Assembly (NCBI GenBank): GCA_029865945.1
Contig: JARXAH010000047.1
Span: 1 to 50,268, forward strand
Length of the DNA: 50,268 bases
DNA from: Bacteriovoracaceae bacterium
Lineage (GTDB): Bacteria; Bdellovibrionota; Bacteriovoracia; Bacteriovoracales; Bacteriovoracaceae
Direction: 5' to 3'
Shown here: piece after piece, positions 24,797-32,841 of the stretch
Layout of the letters: the number at the start of each line of letters is the position of its first letter
How positions within the stretch are numbered: the stretch's first letter is position 1
Made by a program: the position numbers and the translations under genes
The notes under the pieces: generated by a model
What the model saw: only the letters and a program-made list of their open reading frames with translations
Databases searched by the model: none
What the model was told of the DNA's origin: nothing

Positions 24797-25108
24797 CTAA
24801 AAAAATCCGGGAATATTCATTCCGCCCGTTATCTTAGACATAGCGCCAGAAACCATCTCTTGGGATTCTTTCACCGCTTGGTTGACGGCCGTTTTTACTA
24901 ATTCTTCTAGCATTTCCGTATCTGAGGGATCGACACACTCTTTTGAAATTTTCAATTCTAATATTTCTTGCTTTCCATTCACTCTCACTTTAACCATCCC
25001 GCCACCAGAGGATGATTCCACTTCTCTTTCCGCTAGTTCTTTTTGCAGTGCCGTTAACTTCGCTTGCATTTGGTGTGCCTGCTTAACTAATTGATTAATA
25101 TTTTTCAT
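24797..25108 (-). CDS. ebfC: YbaB/EbfC family nucleoid-associated protein
   Basis: Family role: small dimeric DNA-binding protein conserved between dnaX and recR. The 103-aa product has the coiled N-terminus (NQLVKQAHQMQAKLTALQKEL), the core VESSSGGGMVKVRVNGKQEIL, and the ending SKITGGMNIPGFF typical of the family. The dnaX-ebfC-recR order supports the call. Confidence 0.94.
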   Translation of the reverse strand: MKNINQLVKQAHQMQAKLTALQKELAEREVESSSGGGMVKVRVNGKQEILELKISKECVDPSDTEMLEELVKTAVNQAVKESQEMVSGAMSKITGGMNIPGFF

Positions 25109-25117
25109 ATGAACTCC

Positions 25118-26695
25118 TCAAGTATGATTTTCATTATTATTTTGGTCTTGTTCAGATAAAAAAACACTATCGATCTTAGCATCAAAAGTCTTCTGTAGTT
25201 TTCGTATGACTTCGGACTCAACTAAATCAGTTTTTTGTTTTTGCATTTTTTTTTGCGTCTCTACTTGCTGAAATTCTAAAAAAGTTCGTCCCTCGGATTC
25301 TTCCACCGGATATTGAAAATCTACTTTCACGAATTGGTCAACAAACCCTAAAGCCTCTACCAAAATTGACTGCAAATTTTTTTGCTGCTGATCATTAAAA
25401 TACTCATAAAAAATATTCGCTTCTTTGCGAAAACCTATTCTCAAAAATAATTTATTTGTGCGAACAGAGACCTCTTCTAGTTCTTGCTCTCCGCCTAAGA
25501 AAACGCCTTGCTGTAAATGTGAATAAATTCCTGGCGCGCGGTGAAAAAGTTTTTGCATCATTTGCTTAAAATCTTCAAAGTGAAGCGCTTTCAAAATAAC
25601 CTTTGGTGCTTGTGAAGCTATTTCAATTTTATTATCTTCTGGATTTGTAGTTTGGGACTCTGCCCACTCCTTGCGTTTAGCAATTTTATTGAGAATAATT
25701 TTTATCGCTTTATCTGGAATGAGGGATTTAAGTGCCCAGTCTATATCTTTGGACAAGGTCTCAAAAATCCACGTTAATTCCATTTGCTGAGTAGGATTTT
25801 TTTCTTTCAGGGTTTCATCAAAAATTTTATCGAGTAGCTGCTGAGAAAATCTTTTTTCATCTACGTTCGAGTGAAATAATTCCGACAGTGAGTGATTTAA
25901 TTTTTGAGCATTCCCTTCCATCAATTCTTGAAAAATCTTTGCCATTAGGCCTTCTTTAGCGATTCCCAAAAGCTCAGACGTTTCAAGTCCTAGATCCTGA
26001 TTTTGATTTAGAAGTCTCACTTGATCAAAGAGGGTAAGCGAATCGCGAATAGAACCGCGCGCTTCTCTCGCCAAAATTTGGATGAGGCCATCATCGATTT
26101 GAATTTTTTCAAGCGCAGCTATTTTCTTCAAATATTGGCCTAAAACTTCAACCCCAATCGATTTGAGATCAAAGCGCAGACAGCGCGACAAAATGGTATC
26201 CGGAATTTTTTCAACTTCCGTGGTCGCAAAAATAAATTGTACGTGAGCAGGTGGTTCTTCAATGGTCTTGAGAAGAGCGTTGAAGGCAGAAGTGGAGAGC
26301 ATGTGTACTTCATCGATCACATAAATTTTAAATGGCCCAACGGTCGGAACATAAGAAGTTGATTCAATCAGTTCACGAATATTTTCTACGCCATTGTGAG
26401 AAGCGCCATCCATTTCCAAAAAATCGAGGGAACTTCCTTGGTCGATACTTAAACATGATGGACAAACCAGACATGGCCCAAGCTCAGCACTGCGATTTTG
26501 ACAATTGCGGGCCTTGGCCATAATGCGAGCGAGCGTTGTTTTTCCTACTCCCCGAGTACCGGTAAGTAAGATAACTTGGGTTTGACGATCACCTGAGAAC
26601 ACCGCAGTTTTTAGGGCCTGTACGGTTGGTCCTTGGCCAATGACTTCCGCAAATGTTTTGGGCCGATATTTGCGAGCAAGTAATTGAAACGTCAT
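25118..26695 (-). CDS. dnaX: DNA polymerase III subunit tau/gamma
   Basis: Role: clamp-loader ATPase of the replicative polymerase. It starts LARKYRPKTFAEVIGQ. It then shows Walker A GTRGVGKTTLARIMAK, four zinc-binding Cys (ARNC, GPC, CPSC), Walker B IYVIDEVHMLS, the sensor FATTEVEKIPDTILSRC and RGSIRDSLTLFDQ. Length 525 aa, shorter than E. coli tau. The C-terminal part (after about 360) is Lys/Gln-rich and poorly conserved. The 4.5S RNA gene lies just upstream, as in several other bacteria. Confidence 0.97.
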   Translation of the reverse strand: MTFQLLARKYRPKTFAEVIGQGPTVQALKTAVFSGDRQTQVILLTGTRGVGKTTLARIMAKARNCQNRSAELGPCLVCPSCLSIDQGSSLDFLEMDGASHNGVENIRELIESTSYVPTVGPFKIYVIDEVHMLSTSAFNALLKTIEEPPAHVQFIFATTEVEKIPDTILSRCLRFDLKSIGVEVLGQYLKKIAALEKIQIDDGLIQILAREARGSIRDSLTLFDQVRLLNQNQDLGLETSELLGIAKEGLMAKIFQELMEGNAQKLNHSLSELFHSNVDEKRFSQQLLDKIFDETLKEKNPTQQMELTWIFETLSKDIDWALKSLIPDKAIKIILNKIAKRKEWAESQTTNPEDNKIEIASQAPKVILKALHFEDFKQMMQKLFHRAPGIYSHLQQGVFLGGEQELEEVSVRTNKLFLRIGFRKEANIFYEYFNDQQQKNLQSILVEALGFVDQFVKVDFQYPVEESEGRTFLEFQQVETQKKMQKQKTDLVESEVIRKLQKTFDAKIDSVFLSEQDQNNNENHT

Positions 26696-26732
26696 TTGAA
26701 TGTTATCGATTTGCTAAAGAATTTTTTAACTA

Positions 26733-26823
26733 AAAAAAGCGTGGCCAAGCACCCAACACATTCTGCTACCGTTGCTTCGTTCCCGACCTGGCGGAGTTCA
26801 CAGCGACATTGTCACCTGACCAC
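26733..26823 (-). ncRNA. ffs: Bacterial small SRP RNA (4.5S RNA)
   Basis: Role: RNA core of the signal recognition particle, bound by Ffh. On the minus strand the conserved apical segment reads GTGAACTCCGCCAGG followed by TCGGGAACGAAGCAACGGTA, the universal SRP domain IV. The ends pair: GTGGTCA at the 5' side (26823-26817) with TGGCCAC near 26746. A T-run (26733-26738) serves as terminator. The size of about 85-90 nt and lack of an Alu domain fit the small bacterial type. The 5' end was set from the promoter at 26830-26858 and the base of the stem. Confidence 0.95.
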
Positions 26824-26829
26824 CGATCG

Positions 26830-26858
26830 ATCATATCAGAAATAGTCTCTTATGGTAA
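26830..26858 (-). promoter_or_regulatory. Promoter of the SRP RNA gene
   Basis: On the minus strand TTACCA (26858-26853), a 17-nt spacer and TATGAT (26835-26830) form a sigma-70-type promoter. It would start transcription near 26823, exactly at the base of the SRP RNA helix. It overlaps the last codons of the DCC-family gene (stop at 26850). Confidence 0.7.
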
Positions 26859-27263
26859 GAAAAATTCGCGCTCAAGCGCGGTCGGTAAACGGCAAGAATC
26901 GCTTTTTCCAAAGATAGCATAACGATGATTGGCCACAAATTGATAAAGCCATGGGCCCAAGGGAGTGAAAAGCCAGAGGATGGGAGGCAAAACCCAATTA
27001 AGGGGAAATCGTAAGTAAGAACTAATACGTCTAATGGCAAGATAAGCAAAAAGTAGTTGATCAGAATTTTTCTTTAGCAGAATGACGGAAGTCGGTCCTT
27101 GGATAAAAATGGAATGAGGGAGAAGTGTTTTAGCTGTCTCTCCTTGCAAGGATGCAATTTTAATTTTATCCGTTGGTGATTTAAATCTCATAAAAAAATC
27201 AACAAATCCGTTGCAAAGATTGCAAACGCCATCAAAAAAAATAATATCGTAGTCTTTATCCAT
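26850..27263 (-). CDS. DCC-family (DUF393) thiol-disulfide oxidoreductase-like protein
   Basis: Family: DUF393/DCC proteins (YuxK-like), proposed thiol-disulfide oxidoreductases of unsettled function. The marker FFDGVCNLCNGFVDFF is at the N-terminus, with Cys14 and Cys17 in a CxxC arrangement. The family pair R(H)RYAIFG and a final Cys-containing SDSCRLP follow. A hydrophobic stretch (NWVLPPILWLFTPLGPWLYQFV) lies in the middle. I take the ATG at 27263 (137 aa): the upstream in-frame start is TTG, and the ATG overlaps the CPBP gene stop by 8 bp. Confidence 0.85.
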   Translation of the reverse strand: MDKDYDIIFFDGVCNLCNGFVDFFMRFKSPTDKIKIASLQGETAKTLLPHSIFIQGPTSVILLKKNSDQLLFAYLAIRRISSYLRFPLNWVLPPILWLFTPLGPWLYQFVANHRYAIFGKSDSCRLPTALEREFFLP

Positions 27264-27864
27264 AAATAAGTGTGGTGGCCGCAAAACCTAAATTAAAAAA
27301 TAAATGCATGATCATGGTCATTGTCAAAGATTGGGTTCGGCTTCGAACAATTCCCAAAAAGATGGCCAAAACAAAAGTGTAAATTGTTTGATAAATAATG
27401 AATTGTTGAAACATTCCTGTTAATTGAAAATAGGAAAGTAAGTGGGAAAGGGCAAAGAAAAAGGATGTTAAAAGAATGATTCTCAAGTCACTATAATTGA
27501 ATTTTCTAAAGCTTTCCCATAGTAAAAAGCGAAAAAGTCCCTCCTCGAGAAAGGGTGCTACGCAAAAGGCGATGATCATAATTTCTGGGTCTCGAAAATT
27601 CATGGGAAAAGAGAGATGAAGCGTGCCCATTAACTGAAAGCAAATAAATCCAAAAACAGAAAAACATCCTAATGCAACGATGAAATACTTATTTGTCTTA
27701 AATTTAAGGGAATTTTTTGTTTCCTTTTTGAATACAAAAAAACTCAGCAACACCAAAAAAAACTCAAAAGCGTAGGAATATTGAAACGGAAGTTCTCGCC
27801 ATACGAGAGGATCTAACCCCAATCTTAGGACGAGAAAAGCAAATAATAAAAACCATGCCATCAT
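27256..27864 (-). CDS. CPBP-family intramembrane metalloprotease
   Basis: Family: CAAX prenyl protease 2/bacteriocin-immunity-like membrane proteases. The 202-aa protein has about six hydrophobic segments and the three expected motifs: EEGLFR (Glu107, Glu108, Arg112), FALSH (His141) and HLFFN (His187, Asn191). The substrate is unknown. It overlaps the DCC-family gene, suggesting one transcript. The ATG at 27864 could alternatively be one codon later. Confidence 0.87.
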   Translation of the reverse strand: MMAWFLLFAFLVLRLGLDPLVWRELPFQYSYAFEFFLVLLSFFVFKKETKNSLKFKTNKYFIVALGCFSVFGFICFQLMGTLHLSFPMNFRDPEIMIIAFCVAPFLEEGLFRFLLWESFRKFNYSDLRIILLTSFFFALSHLLSYFQLTGMFQQFIIYQTIYTFVLAIFLGIVRSRTQSLTMTMIMHLFFNLGFAATTLIYG

Positions 27865-27957
27865 TTATATTCTCAACTATGCCAAGCAATTTATAATACC
27901 ATTATACGGCGGTCATAAAATTTTGATGAGTTTTATTTTTCGCGATTTAAAAAAAGA

Positions 27958-28047
27958 TGGCGGAGAACATGGGATTCGAACCCACGAACGGTTTAACCCG
28001 TTACACGCTTTCCAAGCGTGCGCCTTAAACCACTCGGCCAATTCTCC
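27958..28047 (-). tRNA. tRNA-Ser (anticodon GGA)
   Basis: The minus strand folds as a class II tRNA. The acceptor GGAGAAT pairs with GTTCTCC, with discriminator G and an encoded CCA (27960-27958). The D-arm contains TGGCCGAG. The anticodon arm CACGC-TTGGAAA-GCGTG gives GGA, reading UCC/UCU. A long variable arm (ACGGGTTAAACCGT) and the T-arm GTGGG-TTCGAAT-CCCAT follow. Total 90 nt including CCA. Confidence 0.97.
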
Positions 28048-28074
28048 GCAATGAACTTTAAAATGAGCTCTTAA

Positions 28075-28102
28075 ATTATCCCAAGTAGACTAAAAGTGAC
28101 AA
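28075..28102 (-). promoter_or_regulatory. Promoter of tRNA-Ser
   Basis: On the minus strand TTGTCA (28102-28097), a 16-nt spacer and GATAAT (28080-28075) form a near-consensus sigma-70-type promoter. It would start about 20 nt before the mature tRNA 5' end. Confidence 0.7.
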
Positions 28103-28130
28103 GTTTGGATTCCACCCTCTCATCATTTTT

Positions 28131-28637
28131 TCACCTAGAACTTAAGACTGAATTATATTTTTCTCGCCGTTCTCTAAAAAACCTAGACAATAATTCCCCA
28201 CACTCAAGCCCCTTAACTCCCCCCACCACTTTCATTTGATGATTGAGTCTTGCATCATTGTGCAAATGAAAACCCAATGAGATTGCTCCGCCCTTTTTAT
28301 CAAAAGCACCAAAAATCACTGTTTCCAATCTTGCTTGTTGAATAGCGGCCATGCACATGGGACACGGCTCTAAAGAAACAACCAAGTGGCAGTTGGTCAA
28401 ACGCCAATTTTTCATTTTTTGCGCTGCCTCTGTTATGGCATAAATTTCTGCGTGTCCACAGGGATTAAACGCGGCCTCTTTTAAATTGCGCGCTCTAGAA
28501 ATTTCACGGAAATTCTCATCAACCACGATCGCGCCAACAGGAACTTCTTGATTATCAAAAGCAATCTGTGCCTCTTGAATGGCCTGATCCATAAAATTTT
28601 CCCAACGTAAAAGTTGAGCAGCGGGATTTAAATTCAT
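28131..28637 (-). CDS. tadA: tRNA adenosine(34) deaminase TadA
   Basis: Role: converts A34 to inosine in tRNA-Arg. The zinc and catalytic motifs are present: CGHAEIYAI (His and catalytic Glu) and LEPCPMCMAAI (two Cys). These are flanked by VPVGAIVV at the N-terminus, VIFGAFDKKGGAISL, and the C-terminal VVGGVKGLECGELLSRFF, all typical of TadA. Length 168 aa. The segment before HAE reads NPCG rather than the common DPTA. Other nucleoside deaminases share HAE/PCxxC, but the C-terminal features favour TadA. Confidence 0.92.
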   Translation of the reverse strand: MNLNPAAQLLRWENFMDQAIQEAQIAFDNQEVPVGAIVVDENFREISRARNLKEAAFNPCGHAEIYAITEAAQKMKNWRLTNCHLVVSLEPCPMCMAAIQQARLETVIFGAFDKKGGAISLGFHLHNDARLNHQMKVVGGVKGLECGELLSRFFRERREKYNSVLSSR

Positions 28638-28652
28638 GTTAGTTAATTTCAG

Positions 28653-29396
28653 TTAATTTTTGATGATGGAAAATTTCATTTTCATTTTTTCCTGTGCGTA
28701 TTGCTTCCAATAATTAAAGAGCAAATCTACGTCGTTTCTCTCTTTTTTGTTTGCGGTGATGAACCTAACACCGTAGGAATAACCACGCCCTGGAATTCCT
28801 TCACTCATAGAACTTAAGTGAACTTGGTAATGACGTACTTCGCCTAAGAATTCCATAATCAATGTTCCAGAACAAGGAATTTCAAGCATCCTAAATAATG
28901 TTAAACACCCAGCGCCACGACGGATATCGGTTAAGCGCGACTCGATCACTTCTCCTAAAAAAACAAATTTGGCCTTTAAATCGGCGCGAAAACGAAAATC
29001 ATAATCCCCCATGGAAACCAGAGGATAATAGAGCGGCGTATACATCAGATAAAACATGATGAGCGTTAACAAAAATATGGCCAAGGAAGACGCCACCGTA
29101 ACAAAACTTTGAGGCTCTCCAAGGTTTTGCAATAAATGATAAAGCATATAAGTATCAAGCATGGCCGTGAGGCCCCAATAGGAGTAGTAAAGAAATTTTA
29201 AGGAGCGCCAGTAAAAGCGAAAAAAACCGATAGAAAAAAGTAAAATTCCCAACCATAACAAAAACTTGATTCGCGATAAAACGAAATAATTGTAGAAATG
29301 ACTTCCAAAATAAATAATGACGATTAGCCAGTAGCAAAGCATCGAAAATTTATGTGAAACATGTAAAGTAAGTTTACCGGATAAATCTCTTCCCAT
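28653..29396 (-). CDS. Membrane protein with C-terminal PilZ-like domain
   Basis: No named gene is recognised. The 247-aa product has four to five hydrophobic segments in residues 18-135, then a soluble domain. That domain contains FRFRADLKAKFVF, TDIRRGAGCLTL (resembling the D/NxSxxG loop), GTLIMEFLG and YGVRF, the order seen in PilZ c-di-GMP-binding domains. The arginine cluster before the first strand could be the RxxxR equivalent but is imperfect. If correct, it is a c-di-GMP-responsive membrane protein. It lies 15 bp upstream of tadA on the same strand and is divergent from ung (44 bp). Confidence 0.55.
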   Translation of the reverse strand: MGRDLSGKLTLHVSHKFSMLCYWLIVIIYFGSHFYNYFVLSRIKFLLWLGILLFSIGFFRFYWRSLKFLYYSYWGLTAMLDTYMLYHLLQNLGEPQSFVTVASSLAIFLLTLIMFYLMYTPLYYPLVSMGDYDFRFRADLKAKFVFLGEVIESRLTDIRRGAGCLTLFRMLEIPCSGTLIMEFLGEVRHYQVHLSSMSEGIPGRGYSYGVRFITANKKERNDVDLLFNYWKQYAQEKMKMKFSIIKN

Positions 29397-29440
29397 AGAA
29401 TCATTTTAACTTAAAAATTCGTGAAACAATAACTACTATT

Positions 29441-30145
29441 ATGACCCTAAATGAAACCATCATATCATTTACATCAAGTACTCTAAGAAGTCCTTGGAAT
29501 GATCTTCTCAAGGAGGAGTTGCAAAGGCCCTACATGATTTCCTTGACGAATTTTTTAAATTCAGAAAGAGAAAAAGGTAAAATAATATATCCCAAAAAAA
29601 ATGAAATTTTTGCTGCCTTTGAACATACACACCTCGATCAAGTGAGAGTGGTCATCATTGGACAAGATCCCTACCATGGTGAAGGGCAGGCCCACGGACT
29701 CTCCTTTTCTGTCGCTAAGAATGTTGCCTTGCCACCGTCACTTAAAAATATTTTTAAGCAAATTCAAAATGATTACCCAAAAGTAAAATTTAAAAATGGA
29801 TGCTTAATTCCTTGGGCAAAACAGGGAGTATTTCTCCTCAATTCTGTTCTCACTGTCGAAGGTGGAAAACCAGGTTCACATGCAAATAAAGGATGGGAAA
29901 TTTTTACCGACCGTCTGATCCAAGAGTTAAATGCTCAAAATAGGCCAATCGTCTTTTTATTGTGGGGAAATTACGCAAAGTTAAAAGGTGGCCACATTGA
30001 TCCTAAAAAGCATTTTATCTTAACTTCACCTCACCCATCGCCACTCTCCGCTTATCAGGGTTTCTTAGGAAACGAACATTTTAAGTTGGCCAACGAATTT
30101 CTTGAGCAAAATGGAATGAGACCAATTGATTGGTCAATCCACTAG
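29441..30145 (+). CDS. ung: Uracil-DNA glycosylase (family 1)
   Basis: Role: removes uracil from DNA, starting base-excision repair. The water-activating motif GQDPYHGEGQAHGLSFSV (Asp76) is intact, as are NIFKQIQNDY, LLNSVLTVEGGKPGSHANKG and the minor-groove loop HPSPLSAYQGFLG. Length 234 aa matches UNG. The next gene starts 77 bp downstream with its own promoter. Confidence 0.98.
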   Translation: MTLNETIISFTSSTLRSPWNDLLKEELQRPYMISLTNFLNSEREKGKIIYPKKNEIFAAFEHTHLDQVRVVIIGQDPYHGEGQAHGLSFSVAKNVALPPSLKNIFKQIQNDYPKVKFKNGCLIPWAKQGVFLLNSVLTVEGGKPGSHANKGWEIFTDRLIQELNAQNRPIVFLLWGNYAKLKGGHIDPKKHFILTSPHPSPLSAYQGFLGNEHFKLANEFLEQNGMRPIDWSIH

Positions 30146-30158
30146 CCGCCACAAATTT

Positions 30159-30187
30159 TTCGCATAAAGTCAAAATCAAGTTATAAT
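30159..30187 (+). promoter_or_regulatory. Promoter of the outer-membrane barrel gene
   Basis: TTCGCA (30159-30164), a 17-nt spacer and a perfect TATAAT (30182-30187) lie in the short gap after ung. Initiation near 30194 would leave a leader of about 29 nt before the ATG at 30223. Confidence 0.6.
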
Positions 30188-30222
30188 TGAATATAAGTCA
30201 ATAAGTGTATCTGAGGTTTAAC

Positions 30223-31167
30223 ATGGATGTTGCTCAGTCTAATTTTTTATATCGCCGATGGACGATCCTTCATTTACTCTTTTTTGCGTTAATGATTCTT
30301 GCGCTCTCGCCCAGAATTATATACGCCCAAAAAATTACCAAGGTAAAAGGTAGCCAAGTTATTTTTAGTGTAAAAGGTCTCAGCGTCAGTGGCGGTGATA
30401 TCCTTGTGATTTCTTCTGATGGATATGAAGCGGGTAAACTTAAAGTCGTAAAGGTTGGTTCAAGTGCGGCCATCGGAAAAATTATTGAAGGGTCAGCTTT
30501 AATTGGCGATAAAGTTAAGATTGATAAAAAATCATCCCCTTCACTCGATTCGGGCGATTCTTATCTCAGCTCAAATGAGAGCAGTAAAGGCAGCCGGGCC
30601 AGTAACAAAAAATCTGGCAGGTCAAAATTCTATGGGGCCGTTGGTTTAGGAATGTTAAATTTTTCCACTATTGAAACGGCAACAGGTGATTTTGAATTTA
30701 ATGCTATGACGGGAATAAATTTAAAAGTGGCAAAGATGAATAGTCGCGGTGGTTGGGGTGCCTCTTTTTATTTCGGAAGAACCACTGCAGCTTTTAAACA
30801 AAGATCAGCATTAATTTTTAATGATATCGATTTTAATTACTTAAGGTTGAATTTTGATTTAATGAAAGCGCTCTTTACAAAGGGAATTTACGGTCGGCTT
30901 GGTGCCGGAATAGCAAGTGGCTCTATTACCGCGACCATTCAAGGTTACGGAAATTACACACTTGATCTAACCGGTGTAAATGGTAACGCTGGGCTTGGAT
31001 ACCAATACTTAAGTAATAATTGGTTCGTGCAATTAGAGGGTGAAATTGGGATTGCGTATTATATGTCGTCAAAAGCGACGGCCCCAGCAGGGCTCACTGC
31101 TGCGAGCCCTGGAGTTATTGGACAAATGGTCTATGGAGCTATCATTAATGTTGGGCACTCATTTTAG
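30223..31167 (+). CDS. Outer-membrane beta-barrel protein with N-terminal small beta domain
   Basis: Not assignable to a named gene. The start is set at the ATG at 30223 (314 aa) because GAGG lies 6 nt upstream; an in-frame GTG at 30205 is less likely. A signal peptide ends near IIYA-QK (about residue 35). Residues 36-100 (KVKGSQVIFSVKGLSVSGGD, then a repeated GD..KI pattern) look like a small SH3/OB-type beta domain. A Ser/Lys linker follows, then alternating amphipathic strands with glycine and aromatic residues. The terminal Phe in GHSF is the usual barrel-assembly signal. It probably sits in the outer membrane, with the beta domain in the periplasm. Confidence 0.65.
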   Translation: MDVAQSNFLYRRWTILHLLFFALMILALSPRIIYAQKITKVKGSQVIFSVKGLSVSGGDILVISSDGYEAGKLKVVKVGSSAAIGKIIEGSALIGDKVKIDKKSSPSLDSGDSYLSSNESSKGSRASNKKSGRSKFYGAVGLGMLNFSTIETATGDFEFNAMTGINLKVAKMNSRGGWGASFYFGRTTAAFKQRSALIFNDIDFNYLRLNFDLMKALFTKGIYGRLGAGIASGSITATIQGYGNYTLDLTGVNGNAGLGYQYLSNNWFVQLEGEIGIAYYMSSKATAPAGLTAASPGVIGQMVYGAIINVGHSF

Positions 31168-31177
31168 TTATACCAAC

Positions 31178-32668
31178 TTAGAAGGAATCAACGGTGACAA
31201 TTTCATCCGTAATTTGTGAGGCGATCTCAGGAATATAAATTCCTGTAAAAGTATGGCCACAACGCGAGATCCAATAGTTGTTGTCATGGTAAGCGTAGCC
31301 GGGACGATACAGAATGGATTTCAAATTTTCTGAGCCGCTAAAAAAAGTAACACTGGTAAACTGGGAATCATTTTCAGTCGGTTTTTGATAGTAGATTAAT
31401 AGTGACGATTTACTTAAATTTCTAAATTCCATTCCATTAATTATCCACCAATTTGAAAAAGGGTGCTTATTTGTAAAGTTAACGTAATTGGTAGTGGAAA
31501 TCTGCCAATAAATGGGGTCATTAAACATTTGCCCAGGGCATGCCCAACCGGTCATAGTTTCACCTTCTGGAGGAACTCTTTTGATTCCGTGCTCACTACC
31601 TTGAATATAAATGGTTGTCTTCAAGGGGACATAGGAAAAGGAAAGGGATAGCTGTTTTCCGGGATTTACTGCATTTTTTAATGGTGCGAAATTTGGGAAA
31701 AAATCCTCTCGATTGCTCGCAACATAGAGACGATTAGCATTATCTTTATCTTGTGTTTGAATTTGAGTTTGAGTTTGAGTTTGAGTTTGAGTTTGAGTTT
31801 GAGTTTGAGTTTGAGTTTGAGTTTGAGTTTGAGTTTGAGATTGAGATTCTCTCATCTCATATACCTCGCCCAAGTAAGAAAGATCAGATTTTTCAATCTC
31901 AGGTGATAAAAAATCCCATTTCAAATCACCGTCCACAAAATAAAGCACAGGTATCATTTTGGAAACGATGCTTGAAAATTGGTCTTTAAAATTAAAAGTT
32001 TCTGCTCTATCGATGGAATTCAATACTAAACTATTGGGCCAATTAATCGGAAGAGATTTTAACTGGGCAACGACAGCTTCCGCCTCCTTGTAATTCATCT
32101 TCATTCCCATATTGATTTGCTGGTTGCCTTCAATAGAAATGTGCGACGGCAATTGAACAGGAATAATTTCGATTGAACCATCTATCCTAAAATCATCTCT
32201 GGTGCTTGAATTTTGTATAAAATCCAAGGCGTCTTGGCTGGGTAAAAGATAGATATCCATGAGATGAAGAAAATTTTCTCTTAAACTACTAAAATTTGAA
32301 AATTCTTTTTTATCTCCAGTTGAGTTCAGGATATCTGTGAGGGAATTATCTCTCGCCCATTTTAATAATTCATGTTTTACCGCGATCTTCGAGTCAAGCA
32401 ACTTAAGCTTAACAGTTTGTGAGGTAGTGGAATTTGTAAGAACTAAATTGGTGGCCTTAAAATTCCATTTGGGAAAATCGTTTACTTTTTGTCTCAACGA
32501 ATCTTCCAGAAAGTCGGGCCGCAAATCTAAATCGCCATCTTTGCCCAGTCTGGCGGCGGATTTATCAAACCGTTCTGTTGAGGGATTATCTTTTTTGCAG
32601 GAATAAAGATGAGCTGAGCAAAGTAAAAGCACAAAGAATCTCATCCATCTCGATAGATTTAAGTACAT
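31178..32668 (-). CDS. Lipoprotein with Gln-Thr repeat linker, unknown function
   Basis: No family is recognised. A near-perfect Shine-Dalgarno (AGGAGG, 5 nt spacing) supports the ATG at 32668. The 496-aa product has a signal peptide with lipobox LYSC (Cys24), then a domain to about residue 280 including DLDLRPDF. A (QT)12 linker follows, encoded by a hexanucleotide tandem repeat, then a C-terminal domain rich in aromatic residues and with a Cys near each end (WACPGQ, SRCGHTF). Two domains joined by a flexible linker suggest a surface or periplasmic adhesin- or enzyme-like role, but none can be named. It converges on the barrel gene. Confidence 0.7.
   Translation of the reverse strand: MYLNLSRWMRFFVLLLCSAHLYSCKKDNPSTERFDKSAARLGKDGDLDLRPDFLEDSLRQKVNDFPKWNFKATNLVLTNSTTSQTVKLKLLDSKIAVKHELLKWARDNSLTDILNSTGDKKEFSNFSSLRENFLHLMDIYLLPSQDALDFIQNSSTRDDFRIDGSIEIIPVQLPSHISIEGNQQINMGMKMNYKEAEAVVAQLKSLPINWPNSLVLNSIDRAETFNFKDQFSSIVSKMIPVLYFVDGDLKWDFLSPEIEKSDLSYLGEVYEMRESQSQTQTQTQTQTQTQTQTQTQTQTQTQIQTQDKDNANRLYVASNREDFFPNFAPLKNAVNPGKQLSLSFSYVPLKTTIYIQGSEHGIKRVPPEGETMTGWACPGQMFNDPIYWQISTTNYVNFTNKHPFSNWWIINGMEFRNLSKSSLLIYYQKPTENDSQFTSVTFFSGSENLKSILYRPGYAYHDNNYWISRCGHTFTGIYIPEIASQITDEIVTVDSF
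31765..31836 (+). repeat. Hexanucleotide tandem repeat, 12 perfect units
   Basis: GAGTTT is repeated 12 times without interruption, with degenerate units on both sides (GTGTTTGAATTT before, GAGATTGAGATT after). On the minus strand it encodes Gln-Thr dipeptides inside the lipoprotein. The unit is a multiple of three, so copy-number change alters linker length without a frameshift. Confidence 0.95.
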
Positions 32669-32841
32669 GTAGGCCTCCTAAATTTAAAAAATTGAGAACA
32701 TATTGAGTGCAAATAAATATTTAAATATTCTTTCAAAGTAGAGATAAAACTAAGGACTGCTCTAAATGGAAATATGTTGAAATAAATCATTTTATTCTTA
32801 AAACTGGCCTACTTCTGGCAGGACACGTAAAATGAGAGTTT

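Noticed and set aside
31765-31836. Tandem repeats considered as a CRISPR array
   Set aside because: Units are 6 bp with no spacers, lie inside a coding frame, and no cas genes are present.
31753-31989. Plus-strand frame with a long Phe-Glu repeat
   Set aside because: It is the antisense reading of the hexanucleotide tract in the lipoprotein gene.
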